DNA of 64,000 nucleotides, taken from CAWATZ01 sp963784995. GTDB lineage: Bacteria; Planctomycetota; Planctomycetia; Gemmatales; Gemmataceae. This document shows positions 1 to 9,073 of this stretch, piece after piece; positions within the stretch are counted from its first letter, which is position 1, and the number at the start of each line of letters is the position of its first letter. Both the position numbers and the translations under genes were made by a program. The stretch lies in the NCBI GenBank assembly GCA_963784995.1, contig CAWATZ010000006.1:1302001-1366000 (forward strand), read 5' to 3'. The notes under the pieces are model-generated. The model ran no database searches. It had not been told where the DNA came from and saw only the letters and a list, made by a program, of their open reading frames with translations.

Positions 1-150
1 GAGAAAGAACAATTGTCCGCCGATGAAACTTGATTCCGCTCCCACGAGTTTCTTCTCCACTAAATGCCCATCGACCAGCTCGCAGAAGTCGGCTTCCGGC
101 AAGCGCAGGAACTCCTCCGCGGTGATCGTCCCTTGTGCCAGCAGGTTCAT
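1..150 (-). CDS. Uma2-family (DUF820) endonuclease-like protein, N-terminal part
   Basis: Only the first 50 codons are present; the gene runs off the left edge. The start is the ATG whose complement ends at 150, with an AAGGGG ribosome site about eight bases upstream. The peptide begins MNLLAQGTIT and continues with EEFLRLPEADF and ELVDGHLVEK. An N-terminal TxEEFLxL segment followed by an E-x-x-x-G turn is typical of Uma2 proteins, which have a PD-(D/E)XK nuclease fold and are highly multiplied in planctomycetes and cyanobacteria. The catalytic half lies outside the window, so activity cannot be judged. It diverges from the sulfatase gene across about 150 bases. Confidence 0.7.
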   Translation of the reverse strand, partial: MNLLAQGTITAEEFLRLPEADFCELVDGHLVEKKLVGAESSFIGGQLFFL

Positions 151-298
151 GTTCGTTCCCCTTCAACGATCGGTGAATGGTCTCCGTCGCCATTGTACCG
201 AGACTCATCGCCCCGCGCAAGCCCCTGGACAGTTTGGTCCGAGTTGCCACAATGGCCAGCATCCCGCCCACGCTTGCTGACCCAGCGGAGACCCTGCC

Positions 299-1713
299 AT
301 GCACCGCGTTCTGTCCTGCCTTGCAGTTGCCCTGGCCACCCTGCCCTCCATCGTCCAGGCCGACACGCCCCGGCCGCCCAACGTGATCCTGATCATCGCC
401 GACGACCTGGGCTATGCCGACCTCAGCTGCTACGGCCAGAAGAAGATCAAGACTCCGTCCCTGGACCGGATGGCCCGCGAGGGGATGCGCTTCACGCAGT
501 GTTACTCCGGCTCGCCGGTCTGTGCCCCGTCGCGCTGCTGCCTGCTGACCGGCAAGCACGGCGGCCATGCCTTCATCCGCAACAACCAGGAAGTCAAGCC
601 CGAAGGCCAGACGCCCATCCCGGCCAGCGAGGTCACCGTGACCGAGCTGTTCAAGCAGAAGGGCTACGTCACGGGTGCGATGGGCAAGTGGGGTCTGGGC
701 CCGCCCGGCTCGAGTGGCGATCCGCTCAAGCACGGCTTCGACCTGTTCTTCGGCTACAACTGCCAGCGGCACGCCCACAGCCATTACCCGACCTATCTCT
801 GGCACAACGACCAGCGGATCGAGCTGAAGGACAACGACGGCAAGACCGGCAAGCAATACTCGCATGACCTGTTCGAGGTTCAGGCGCTGAAGTTCCTGAG
901 TGACAACAAGGAGCGGCCGTTCTTCCTCTATCTGCCATTCACGATCCCTCACGTCGCCCTTCAGGTCCCCGAGGATTCGCTGGCCGAGTACAAGGGGAAA
1001 TGGGACGATCCGCCCTACACCGGCGGCAAGGGGTACTTGCCGCATCCCGCACCGCGCCCGGCTATGCGGCGATGGTCACACGCATGGATCGCACGGTCGG
1101 ACGCATCCTTGACCGGCTCAAGGAGCTGAAGCTGGATGGCTCGACGCTGGTCCTGTTCACGTCGGACAACGGTCCCGTGGGCGGGGGCGTCGGCGGCTCC
1201 GACGGCGCTTTCTTCGGGTCATCGGGTCCCTTCCGGGGGATGAAAGGCTCGGTGTACGAGGGCGGCATGCGCGTGCCGCTGCTTGCGCGCTGGACAGGCA
1301 AGATCAAGCCCGACTCGACCGCGGACCTGCCCTGCTATTTCCCCGACATGCTGCCGACGCTGATGGACGTGATCGGTGCGTCTGGCATCGTGCCCAAGGG
1401 GATCGACGGCGTTAGCATCGCCCCGACTCTGCTGGGACAGCCGGACAAGCAGAAGAAGCACGAGTATCTGTTCTGGGAGTTCGCCGGCTCAGGCGGCCAG
1501 CAGGCGGTTCGACTGGGTGATTGGAAGGGAGTCCGCCAGGAGATGCAGAAGGGGAAGACGACCATCGAACTGTATAACCTGAAGGAGGACATCGCTGAGA
1601 AGAACAACGTCGCCGAGAAGCATCCGGAGATTGTCCGGCGCATCGAGAAGATCATGAACACCGACCGCGTGCCGTCGAAGCTGTTTCCAAACAAGGCGTT
1701 GGACGAGCGCTGA
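299..1713 (+). CDS. secreted sulfatase (arylsulfatase type), one frameshift
   Basis: Type I sulfatase that would hydrolyse sulfate esters, probably on polysaccharides, outside the cytoplasm. Residues 1-21 form a signal peptide ending SIVQA. The metal-binding segment IIADDLGYADL lies near residue 35. Cys75 in VCAPSR is the formylglycine precursor in the C-x-P-S-R motif, followed by the LLTGKH element. Later come MGKWGLG and FTSDNGP. The frame changes near 1055: the first part ends at LPHPAPR and the second resumes at PGYAAMVTRMDR, as if one C were missing in a C run. Joined length is about 471 residues, normal for the family. All catalytic motifs survive, so I read this as one functional gene with a probable sequence error rather than a pseudogene. 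Confidence 0.88.
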
Positions 1714-1793
1714 GGATCGTCTTTCCGATCCGATGATCTCATCACCGGGTCTGGCAAACAATCCGGGAGGGGATGAGAACGTCCTCGCCTGGT

Positions 1794-1898
1794 CCCAGGG
1801 CGATGCCCTGGGCTATCGTGTTGCGCCCCTTCGGGGCGGAAAACCAGGTCTTTCGCCCCGAAGGGGCGCAACAGGATAGCCCAGGGCATCGCCCTGGG
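1794..1898. repeat. long inverted repeat, family A (copy 1)
   Basis: The left arm reads CCCAGGGCGATGCCCTGG and continues through GTTGCGCCCCTTCGGGG. The right arm, after a short spacer, is its near-perfect complement. Arms are about 45 bases with nested smaller palindromes (CCAGGGCgatGCCCTGG and GCCCCTTCGGGGC). The same sequence recurs at 43515-43620 and, rearranged, at 55691-55985. It lies downstream of the sulfatase. It resembles REP/BIME-type dispersed palindromes. Confidence 0.9.
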
Positions 1899-2009
1899 TG
1901 GCAGGGGCGAACGCCTCCCGAAAGATTTGCCACATCCCTCATCACCTGACTGCGGGAAACCTTGTTGCTTGCTGCCCGGCTTGTTAGGATGCTGGAAAGG
2001 TGGCGTCGC

Positions 2010-2237
2010 ATGATCGAACTGACTCAAGAACAAGTGCAGGCCCTGGGGAAACCCGAGACCACGCCACCGCGCATCCTGAATCCGCAAACGCAGGAACTGT
2101 TCGTCCTCGTGCCTCTTGCTGAGTATGAACGACTCACCGAGGAAGCAGAAACGGAAGGTTCATGGACTGACGAGGAGAGGGACCTGGTACGCTGGGAAGC
2201 CTGCCAGATGCTGGATTCTTTCGGAAAAGTCGAATGA
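2010..2237 (+). CDS. small antitoxin-like protein
   Basis: A 75-residue protein starting MIELTQEQVQAL. The ATG at 2010 was chosen over upstream codons because the conserved family text starts there. Segments PPRILNPQTQE and FVLVPLAEYERL match the pattern of a widespread small protein family often encoded just before PemK/MazF-type toxins; that parallel is from memory. A second ATG overlaps the stop codon (ATGA at 2234-2237) and opens a 30-codon frame beginning MTLERG, which then becomes proline-rich and stops at 2326. This may be the stump of a lost toxin gene, but it is antisense to the end of the next gene and may be chance. Function as an antitoxin is an inference. Confidence 0.55.
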   Translation: MIELTQEQVQALGKPETTPPRILNPQTQELFVLVPLAEYERLTEEAETEGSWTDEERDLVRWEACQMLDSFGKVE

Positions 2238-2282
2238 CACTCGAACGCGGCGCTCCAGCTGCCGTGAAACGGATTGCACCCT

Positions 2283-4921
2283 TCACGGCACCGCGCATCC
2301 CTCCTCCGCCGCGTAGTGCAGCTTGACCCTCACGATGCGTCGGTTGACCGTGTCGGCCACGTACGCCCAGCGGTCGGAGACCGCCACGTAGACCGGCCAG
2401 GCCAGCGGGACCTTCGGCTTCTTGACCCGGGCGTTGGGACCGCCGCTGTCCTCGTTGCCGTACTTGCCGAACGTCAGGATCGGGTTGTTGTTGGTGTCGA
2501 TCACCTCGATGCGGAACTGGCCGAGGTTGGGGAAGAACACCCTGCCGAACGCATCCACGTCGAAGCCGGAGCCTTCGCACATGCAGTGGGCCGGTGTTCC
2601 CCGACATGTGCGCCGAATACGGTGCATAGCCGAAGCGCGTCCAGAGAGCGCCCTGAATCTCGCCGGTCAGGTGTGGTGACGAGCTGAAATGTCTCTTGAA
2701 CGGCTGTTTCGGTTTGGCCAGCAGCTCCGCTGGCGGCTCGCCCAGGCAGCTTCTTGGGCAAGTCCTTCTGGTGCCAGATGATCCCGCCTGAGGGCGGGAA
2801 CTTCACGATGCTGCCGTACATCGTAGCTGTTCCAGAAGAGATCGCCGCCAACGGATTGCTTGGGCGGAGGCGGCAGTTTGCCGTCGAAGAACTCCGGGTA
2901 GGAACGGTCCGGTGGCTTGACCAGGTCGGCGAGGTAGACGTTGCCTTTGGCGTCAAGCCGAGGAATAGCTCCATTGAGACACTGCCAGACCACCGTTCGT
3001 TTGGTCTTGCCGTCCTGGCCGATGACGTTCAGCGTGACAAACTTGCTCGCGTCCTTGGGATTCTTTGTCAGGTACTCACTGGGTGCGACGATGAAAAGTT
3101 CGTTGGGATCGGCAAAGGGCTTCAGCGCCATGTGACGGAGCTGAAAGCACATCATTCCGCCGATGGGAATGACGTTGCTGCCCTGACCCTCCCATTTGAG
3201 GTCTTTCCCCTGGCGATCGAAGCGGTACAGGCCCTTGCTCCAGTTGAAGGTGTAGAGATTGCCGTCCACCGCCGAGATCAGCTGGGTGGCGTAGAGCTGG
3301 TGCCGGCCAATGTCGATCACGTCCTTGATCGCACCGGTCGCATCGTCGAGACGGTAGTATTTGCCGTGAAAGCCGTTGGCCTTGACGTACACTTCGCCCC
3401 GCACCCGGTCCACGGTCAGGTCGCGCGGGCCCTCGGCCGAAAAGTCCTTGCCGCGCGGATCGCCTTTGGTCACAAAGGCGTCGCCGGTGTCCTCGAAACA
3501 GTGCAGACGGGTCGGGTTGTTGTAGACGTAAGGCATCCAGATGCGCACCGGTTTCGCCGAGGCATCGACAGCAATTCGGTGAGTGCCCGGGTTGGGGCTC
3601 AGGCCCGTCCGGGGCAGCTTCATCCGGCAGACCTCCTTGCCGTTCGCCAGTCCATCGAACTTGATCAGGTCGGCGGTGTCCCGGCCGGTGTAAGCACAAA
3701 CGTAAATGGCCCCCGTGGCCGGGTCCACGCCGAGGACTTGCGGGTTCTGGTACGGCAATCTCTCCGACGTAGGAGCGGTCGTCCTCCTTGAAGACCACCA
3801 CGCGATCCGAGCCGGGATCGGCCACGTAGAGCAACCCCCTGGCCACGGCCAGGCCGCGCGGCGCGGTGAGCAGGTCCTTCTCCTTGCCGCGCCTGGTCGA
3901 GCTTGCCGGCGAAGACCTCGGCGGGACTTTTCCTGTCCACGGCCACGCGGAAGACGCAGGGCAGCGGCTGGGCGTTCTTGTAATCCCCGGCCCCCGCGCA
4001 GAGACCGGCGAAGTAAACGTACCTGTCATCGGAACTTACCGCCAGACAGGGACGCTCCGACCAGTACTGATGCAGCTCGCCCGCCAAGCGGAGATTCTTG
4101 ATCTCCGGCAAGAGGCGCGGGCCGAGAAACGTGTCGTAAGGGATGCCGCCATCGGCGTCCACGGCGACCAGGGTCGGCCCCTTCACCAGCCAGTAGACCC
4201 GTCCCCGGGAATCCACGGCCGGACAGCTCATCTCCGGCATGTCCCGGCCGCGAACGCCATTGTTGTCCGGGTAGAAGCTGAGCGTTTCCCAGTTATGGAC
4301 GTGCGGCACCAGGTCGCCCTCGGCCGTCCGAAAGGTCCCGAGGGCCTTGACCTTCTCCGGGGCGATGTCCGCGGGGAACGGCGTCAGCACTTTCTGGTGC
4401 TTGCCGTCGCGGTTGTACACCTTGATCTTGTGTCCGCCCATGTTGCCGTTGGCGGTGCCGTCCAGGTGGAAGACGTAGAGCGTGCCGCCGGGGCCGACGG
4501 CCACGGCGCTGACCACGCCGCTGGCCTCGGGGTTGTGCATCAGGAAGCGGTCGAACTCCGCCTTCAAGCCCAGCCGTACGCGGACCCGGAACGGACCACC
4601 GGTCGCGGCTTTGCCGAAATCGTCCTTGCCATCCCACTGCAGCGACTGGGCCAGGGCGTTCGGCTGCAGCGGCTCCGGCGGGTCCTTGCCCAGAACGCCT
4701 GCGACCAGGTGGCGGACAATCCGGCCCCGGGCATCCTCGACGAAGACGGCCACGTCGGTCGGCCGGTCCACCGTGAAGTTGATGGTCACCTTGTCGCCGG
4801 ACTTGACCGCCGTTGGTTTCCTGGAAAAAGATGGTGTGTCCGCGGCGTGGAGCCTGGGAGAATCGGCCGACGCAGTTGCGGCCAGGAACACGTACAACAG
4901 CGCGACAGCAAGGTCTTTCAC
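2283..4921 (-). CDS. secreted NHL/beta-propeller protein, multiply frameshifted
   Basis: Reads from a GTG at 4921 with a signal peptide (VKDLAVALLYVFLAATASA). It continues through a FlgD-like Ig segment (VTINFTVDRPTDVAVFV, VRHLVAGVLG, LQWDGKDD) and then NHL-type propeller blades such as GLAVARGLLYVADPGSDRV, RDLTVDRVRGEVYVKANG and YVAVSDRWAYVADTVNRR. The stop is at 2283. The frame changes about five times (near 3900, 3755, 2825, 2740 and 2600), each by a single base, yet the protein text on both sides of each joint is continuous and conserved-looking. Joined length is about 880 residues. Such proteins are common secreted planctomycete products of unknown ligand. Either the gene is decaying or, more likely, this stretch has poor consensus quality. 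Confidence 0.7.
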
Positions 4922-5128
4922 GTATCGTTGTCCCCGTGAAGCGATCAAACCCTCCCCCAACTCCCTCCTCTCTTCGGGGAGGGGGGAGCCAAGGTTGCTG
5001 CTGTGTGTCGAGGTTGGGGAGTGAGTGCTGCCGGTGATGCCCCCAGAAGCGAAGCCGGCCCTGGCGGAGCTGCGACACCTCCGCCAGCGCGATCTGTGGT
5101 GAGAGGTTACCGGCGAGCAGCGCACGCC

Positions 5129-5344
5129 CTACTGGGCCGCGCTGGGTGCTGGTTTCTTGTCACCGCCCGGCTTCTGCTCCGAGCCCGGTTGCGGGGGCCG
5201 CTGGCCGCCTCGGATCGGAGGGTGTTCGGGGAGTGGTTTGAGTTCGTTCTCCGGGGGTACGTAATCTTTTGGTCCGCCGCCACAGCCCGGCAAGGCGATG
5301 ACGAGCCCGCCCAGCAGACCCAGGACAAAAAAGAACTGGCGCAT
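5129..5344 (-). CDS. small lipoprotein paired with DUF1559 gene (copy A)
   Basis: A 71-residue protein, MRQFFFVLGLLGGLVIALPG followed by Cys21. The hydrophobic segment ending ALPGC is a lipobox-like signal, so the mature protein probably starts with a lipidated cysteine. The rest is Pro/Lys/Gly-rich and disordered-looking (PPENELKPLPEHPP, tail KPAPSAAQ). It starts 26 bases after the DUF1559 stop, so the two are probably co-transcribed. Its paralogue at 6940-7149 shares the start, the lipobox, GPKDxVP and the SAAQ end. Role unknown. Confidence 0.75.
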   Translation of the reverse strand: MRQFFFVLGLLGGLVIALPGCGGGPKDYVPPENELKPLPEHPPIRGGQRPPQPGSEQKPGGDKKPAPSAAQ

Positions 5345-5370
5345 GGAAATCTCCTTGCTGACGCGAAAGG

Positions 5371-6438
5371 TCAATTGCCGCCCAGGACGCCGGCGGGAAC
5401 GGTCGCCCCATCGCCCATCCCCGACAGTTGCTGGAGGAAAAGCCAGTTGGCTTGCGGGGCCGCCGGGGGTCCGCCCCACGGGGTAAGCCCATTGGGAAGC
5501 GTGTTGGCCCGAGTCAGACTGCGGACCGAGCCGTCGGCGAAGACAAAGTTGACGACCATGTCGTGGTTGCTGGCGAACTGGGGCCAGTTGGGCGTATTGT
5601 TTGGGTCGGAAGTCGGGCCGCCCAGCCCGTACTTGGCACAACCCGCGCCGAACCCCAGCCAGGAGAGACCGTACTGCAACGGCGGCCCACCCGCCCAGCC
5701 TCCCAGGGTCTCCCCGATCATCAAGGTGTTGCTGGTGCCGTCCGGGATGTTGGCCAGCGAGACGCTGGAGCGGTTGTTGAACAGGCCGGTGAACTGCTTG
5801 TAGTAGGGGTCGTAGCCGTTGCTGGTGCCCCCCCAGCCATCGCCACGAGAGCCCGACGACCCCAAGTAGTTGGTCAAGCCGAACGGGTAAGAGGCTCCCG
5901 CCCCAAAATAGCCGGCCTCGATCGACAGGCCGGTACCATCGTTCTGAAGCTGAATCTCCTCCGCCACAAACGTTCCCACGACGGGGTCGGTCGCCTGATT
6001 GCCCGCCGAGGGGCAGAGGAAGACCTTGAACTGGCTGTAGGCGAGGGTGAAGTCCGGGTTCATCCCCCACCAGGCCCCGGCAACGTCCGTGATGCTCTTG
6101 TCAACCGTCAGCCGGCTGTAGACCGCGTCCTGCTCGACGTAGGGCAGCAGGTACATGAACACGCTGGTACACTGGCCGCTGAAAAGGCCCCCCCACCCCG
6201 CTCCGTCGCTGGCCGCGCCCGGGCCGACGTAGCCGGGGGGCAGCGTGCCGTAGGCGGATTGGTAGTTGTGACAGGCAACGCCGAGCTGCTTGAGGTTGTT
6301 CTGGCACTGGGTTCGGGCCGCGGCCTCGCGGACCTTCTGGACAGCGGGCAGCAACAGGCCGATCAAGATGGCGATAATGGCGATCACGACGAGCAATTCG
6401 ACCAGCGTGAAACCGGACCTTGGGGATGTGGAGTGCAT
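5371..6438 (-). CDS. DUF1559 pseudopilin-like protein (copy A)
   Basis: 355 residues. The start at 6438 is set by GAGGAAGTC just upstream. A type IV prepilin leader, SPRSG|FTLVELLVVIAI, is cleaved before Phe, followed by a helix with LLPAVQKVREAAARTQC and NNLKQLGVACHNY. The C-terminal H-X9-DG signature is present (HDMVVNFVFADGS), and GTSNTLMIGE precedes it. DUF1559 proteins occur in tens to hundreds of copies in planctomycetes and are presumed surface or pseudopilus proteins; a defined role is not known. It is followed by a small lipoprotein gene. It is closely similar to copy B, while its leader DNA is nearly identical to that of copy C. Confidence 0.92.
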   Translation of the reverse strand: MHSTSPRSGFTLVELLVVIAIIAILIGLLLPAVQKVREAAARTQCQNNLKQLGVACHNYQSAYGTLPPGYVGPGAASDGAGWGGLFSGQCTSVFMYLLPYVEQDAVYSRLTVDKSITDVAGAWWGMNPDFTLAYSQFKVFLCPSAGNQATDPVVGTFVAEEIQLQNDGTGLSIEAGYFGAGASYPFGLTNYLGSSGSRGDGWGGTSNGYDPYYKQFTGLFNNRSSVSLANIPDGTSNTLMIGETLGGWAGGPPLQYGLSWLGFGAGCAKYGLGGPTSDPNNTPNWPQFASNHDMVVNFVFADGSVRSLTRANTLPNGLTPWGGPPAAPQANWLFLQQLSGMGDGATVPAGVLGGN

Positions 6439-6822
6439 GACTTCCTCGGTAAGGGAGAATCCGTGGGCCAACCGAACTCTTCCACCCATCGACACAGGAC
6501 AGGTTTGAAAGGGTGGGCCCGATCAACAAACGGAGGAGAATCGGCGTTGACTCTTCTCGTGGGGGCCAATGGCAGCGACGGAGTGTCTTCCCATTCGCCA
6601 CCAGGGTCTTCCGCGCCCTTGCGAGTCATGCCCCCTGGAAGGAACGATTACTGTTTTCGCGTTCACCAGGAATGTGAGAGCTGGATGAACAACATTACTG
6701 TCTTAATATGAGCAATTGATGAGTCAGTTGCAAGTGGATACTTTGGTCTCTTTGTGATTTTTTCAAAAAGTGTCCCGGGACCGGGTGGCGATACCCAGTC
6801 AATCGCCGCGACGAACAAAGCA
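6439..6822 (-). promoter_or_regulatory. long leader of DUF1559 copy A with conserved upstream block
   Basis: No gene is supported here. The 300 bases next to the start are almost the same as those before DUF1559 copy C (10096-10392). At 6705-6734 lies a block read on the minus strand as CTTGCAAC, three variable bases, then CTCATCAATTGCTCATATT. The block recurs at 8607-8636 and 10363-10392, upstream of copies B and C. TTGCAA followed by TATTAA at about 19 bases could serve as a promoter, but the spacing is long; a regulator site is the alternative. Confidence 0.5.
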
Positions 6823-6939
6823 GGGCCGCCGACATTTCCCCGGTGGCCCAGCGGCTGCTCCCGGATTCCAGTCCCACTCGGACACTTCTCTTGCCGGCGA
6901 TGGCCGCTTGCCGAGCAAGCGGCTTCTCGCCGCGGACAA
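6823..6939 (-). pseudogene. decayed clpX 3' tail and terminator
   Basis: On the minus strand the sequence encodes VRGEKPLARQAAIAGKRS, recognisably the end of ClpX (VRGEKPLFEKTAITDKKSA in the copies at 8796 and 10533). It is followed by a weakened version of the clpX terminator hairpin (GGGCCACCGGGG...GTCGGCGGCCC). No start or open frame remains. It marks the left endpoint of an old duplication that carried the end of clpX together with a DUF1559 gene. Confidence 0.65.
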
Positions 6940-7149
6940 TCACTGGGCTGCGGAGGTTGCTTTCTTTTGGTCTCCAGGCTGCTTGTTCGCATCCGGTTGC
7001 TGGTCGTGGGAAGGGGTGATGGGACCATATCCGGGAGGCTGCTGGAGTTCCTTGGTGGACGGAACGTGATCTTTCGGTCCGGACCCACAACCCGGCAGGA
7101 CAGCAACGAGCCCGCCCAGCAGACTCAGGACAAAGAAAAGCTGGCGCAT
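6940..7149 (-). CDS. small lipoprotein paired with DUF1559 gene (copy B)
   Basis: 69 residues, MRQLFFVLSLLGGLVAVLPG followed by Cys21 in a lipobox-like VLPGC. The remainder is hydrophilic and low-complexity (STKELQQPPGYGP, HDQQPDANKQPGDQKK, ending TSAAQ). It sits 25 bases after DUF1559 copy B and is the clear paralogue of the 5129-5344 gene. It presumably is exported with, or acts beside, its DUF1559 partner; that is inference from pairing only. Confidence 0.75.
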   Translation of the reverse strand: MRQLFFVLSLLGGLVAVLPGCGSGPKDHVPSTKELQQPPGYGPITPSHDQQPDANKQPGDQKKATSAAQ

Positions 7150-7174
7150 GTCATCTCCTCGCTGACAAGAAAGG

Positions 7175-8224
7175 TCAATTGCCGCCCAGCACACCCGCTG
7201 GCACCGTCGCCCCGTCGGACATCCCGGAGAGCTGCTGGAGGAAAAGCCAGTTCGAGCCCGGGCTTGACGGTGGGCCGCCGGCCGGGGTGGCCCCATTGGG
7301 AAGCGTGTTGGCCCGGGTCAGACTGCGGACCGAGCCATCGGCGAAGACAAAGTTCACGACCATGTCGTGGTTGCTGGCAAATTGCGGCCAGTTTGGTGGG
7401 TTGTTGGGGTCGGAAGCCGGACCGGCCAGCCCATACTTGGCACAACCCACGCCGAAGCCCATCCAGGAGTTGCCGTACTGGAATTGCCCGCCGCTCCAGC
7501 CACCGAGGGCCTCACCGATCATCAAGGTGTTGCTGGTGCCGTCCGGAACGTTGGCGAGCGAGATCTGGGAGCGGTTGTTGAACAGTCCGGTGAACTGTTT
7601 GTAGTAGGGATCGTAGCCGCTGCCGGTCCAGCCGTCGCCGCGGGAGCCGGACACACCAAGGTAGTTGGTCAGGCCGAACGGCCAGGAGGACCCTGCACCG
7701 TAGTAGGCCGCCTCGATCGTCAGGGTGCCGTTGATCTGAACCTCGGCAACCACAAACGTTCCGAACGCCGTGCTGGTTGGCAACTCGCCCGCCGATGGAC
7801 AGACCAGGACCTTGAACTGGCTGTAGGAAAGTCCGAAGTCGGGGCTCAGTCCATACCAGGGAGTGCCAACGTTCGTGAGACTCTTGTCAACTTTCAGCTG
7901 ACTGTAAACGGCTCCCTGTTCGATGTAAGGCAACAGGTACATCATCAGGCCCGTCCCCTGGCCGCTGAACAACCCGGTCCAGTTCGAGCCATCGCTATCC
8001 GCCCGGCTGCCGACGTAACCCGGGGGCAGACAGCCGATGGCGGAGGCATAATCGTGACAGGCCAGGCCCAGCTGCTTGAGGTTGTTCTGGCACTGGGTCC
8101 GGGCGGCGGCCTCGCGAACCTTCTGCACGGCGGGCAGCAGCAGGCCAATCAAGATGGCGATGATGGCAATCACCACCAGCAACTCGATCAGGGTGAAACC
8201 AGCTCGATGGGGTCTTGTGCGCAT
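7175..8224 (-). CDS. DUF1559 pseudopilin-like protein (copy B)
   Basis: 349 residues with a short leader, MRTRPHRAG|FTLIELLVVIAI, and the GAGG ribosome site eight bases before the ATG. The N-terminal helix continues LLPAVQKVREAAARTQC. The C-terminal half holds GTSNTLMIGEALGG and the H-X9-DG motif HDMVVNFVFADGS, ending PAGVLGGN like copy A. The body is strongly similar to copy A throughout. It lies between clpX relics: an internally deleted clpX copy is upstream and a decayed tail is downstream of its lipoprotein partner. Confidence 0.92.
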   Translation of the reverse strand: MRTRPHRAGFTLIELLVVIAIIAILIGLLLPAVQKVREAAARTQCQNNLKQLGLACHDYASAIGCLPPGYVGSRADSDGSNWTGLFSGQGTGLMMYLLPYIEQGAVYSQLKVDKSLTNVGTPWYGLSPDFGLSYSQFKVLVCPSAGELPTSTAFGTFVVAEVQINGTLTIEAAYYGAGSSWPFGLTNYLGVSGSRGDGWTGSGYDPYYKQFTGLFNNRSQISLANVPDGTSNTLMIGEALGGWSGGQFQYGNSWMGFGVGCAKYGLAGPASDPNNPPNWPQFASNHDMVVNFVFADGSVRSLTRANTLPNGATPAGGPPSSPGSNWLFLQQLSGMSDGATVPAGVLGGN

Positions 8225-8730
8225 GGTATCCTCGATGACGGTAACTCCGCCAGACCGCCGATCTCGTCCGCCTGGCCCCGCTGGTCAGGCTTGAGATCGA
8301 AGCTCGACTGAACAAACCGAGGAGAGAATTGCCGCTGTTTCTTTCCGTGGAGGACCGCCACCGCAGTGACCAGGAACGTCCGGATCACCGGAGAGTCTGT
8401 CGCGGCCCCCACTCGGAACCATCCCCCAGTACGTCGGGGTCAGGTTTCCGCTTGATCCTGGTTTTCGACAGTCCAGTGAGATCAGGTAGGCCCTGCCGTT
8501 GACGTCTCTGCTCTTGAACTCCCAGAGAGTCATCGCCATGACTGCTGGAGGCCCTACCGCACTTGCGACGTCTACCAGGATAAGGAGAGTAATAGGTTAG
8601 TTGATCAATATGAGCAATTGATGAGAGAGTTGCAAGACAATTCTTCCGATTTATGAGTTTTTTTCAAAAATCCTTTGGCACCACTTTGGAAGGCCGGCCG
8701 TGTCAGAGGACTGTCAATTGCCGCGACTCT
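8225..8730 (-). promoter_or_regulatory. leader of DUF1559 copy B
   Basis: No gene is supported in these 500 bases. The conserved CTTGCAAC...CTCATCAATTGCTCATATT block lies at 8607-8636 and a T-rich stretch at about 8650-8670. Between the block and the start codon the sequence differs from the leaders of copies A and C, which resemble each other, so this leader has diverged or been replaced. Confidence 0.45.
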
Positions 8731-8767
8731 GAAAAAATCAGGGCCGCCGGGAAAGTGCCGGCGGCCC
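8731..8767 (-). terminator. Rho-independent terminator of the deleted clpX copy
   Basis: Minus strand reads GGGGCCGCCGG, loop CACTTT, CCGGCGGCCC, TGATTTTTTC: a 10-base GC stem followed by a T run. It is a duplicate of the terminator after full-length clpX. Confidence 0.7.
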
Positions 8768-8795
8768 CGCGACTGCTCTCCGATCCTCGTTCGGA

Positions 8796-9064
8796 TCAGG
8801 CACTTTTCTTGTCGGTGATGGCCGTCTTCTCGAAAAGCGGCTTCTCACCCCGGACGACCTCGGCGGTCACGGTGTACTTGGCCTTGGGCTCGATGTCGGG
8901 CAGTTCAAACTGGATGTCGAACATGACCTCCTCGACGATGCTGCGCAGACCGTCGGGCCCGGTGTCGCGAGCCCAGGCCAGCAGGGTCTTGCCGCTGCCG
9001 GTCGGACCGATGAGCAGGATGTTGCTCTTGTCCACCTCGACCTCGCCGTGGCCCAGACCGCAGC
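8796..9064 (-). pseudogene. internally deleted clpX copy
   Basis: It encodes GHGEVEVDKSNILL, the Walker A segment GPTGSGKTLLA, then jumps directly to WARDTGPDGLRSIVEEV and the ClpX C-terminal end VRGEKPLFEKTAITDKKSA. Everything between the P-loop and the last ~60 residues is missing, as is the zinc-finger N-terminus. The two joined sites in intact clpX share GCCAGCAGGG on the plus strand (near 11407 and 10717), so a microhomology deletion of about 690 bases explains it. It could not form an AAA+ unfoldase. Its upstream side abuts the stop codon of DUF1559 copy C. Confidence 0.85.
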
Positions 9065-9073
9065 AGGCATGGG

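Noticed and set aside
2234..2326. A 30-codon toxin partner for the antitoxin-like gene
   Set aside because: The ATGA overlap is suggestive, but after MTLERG the peptide has no toxin features and overlaps the end of the opposite gene.
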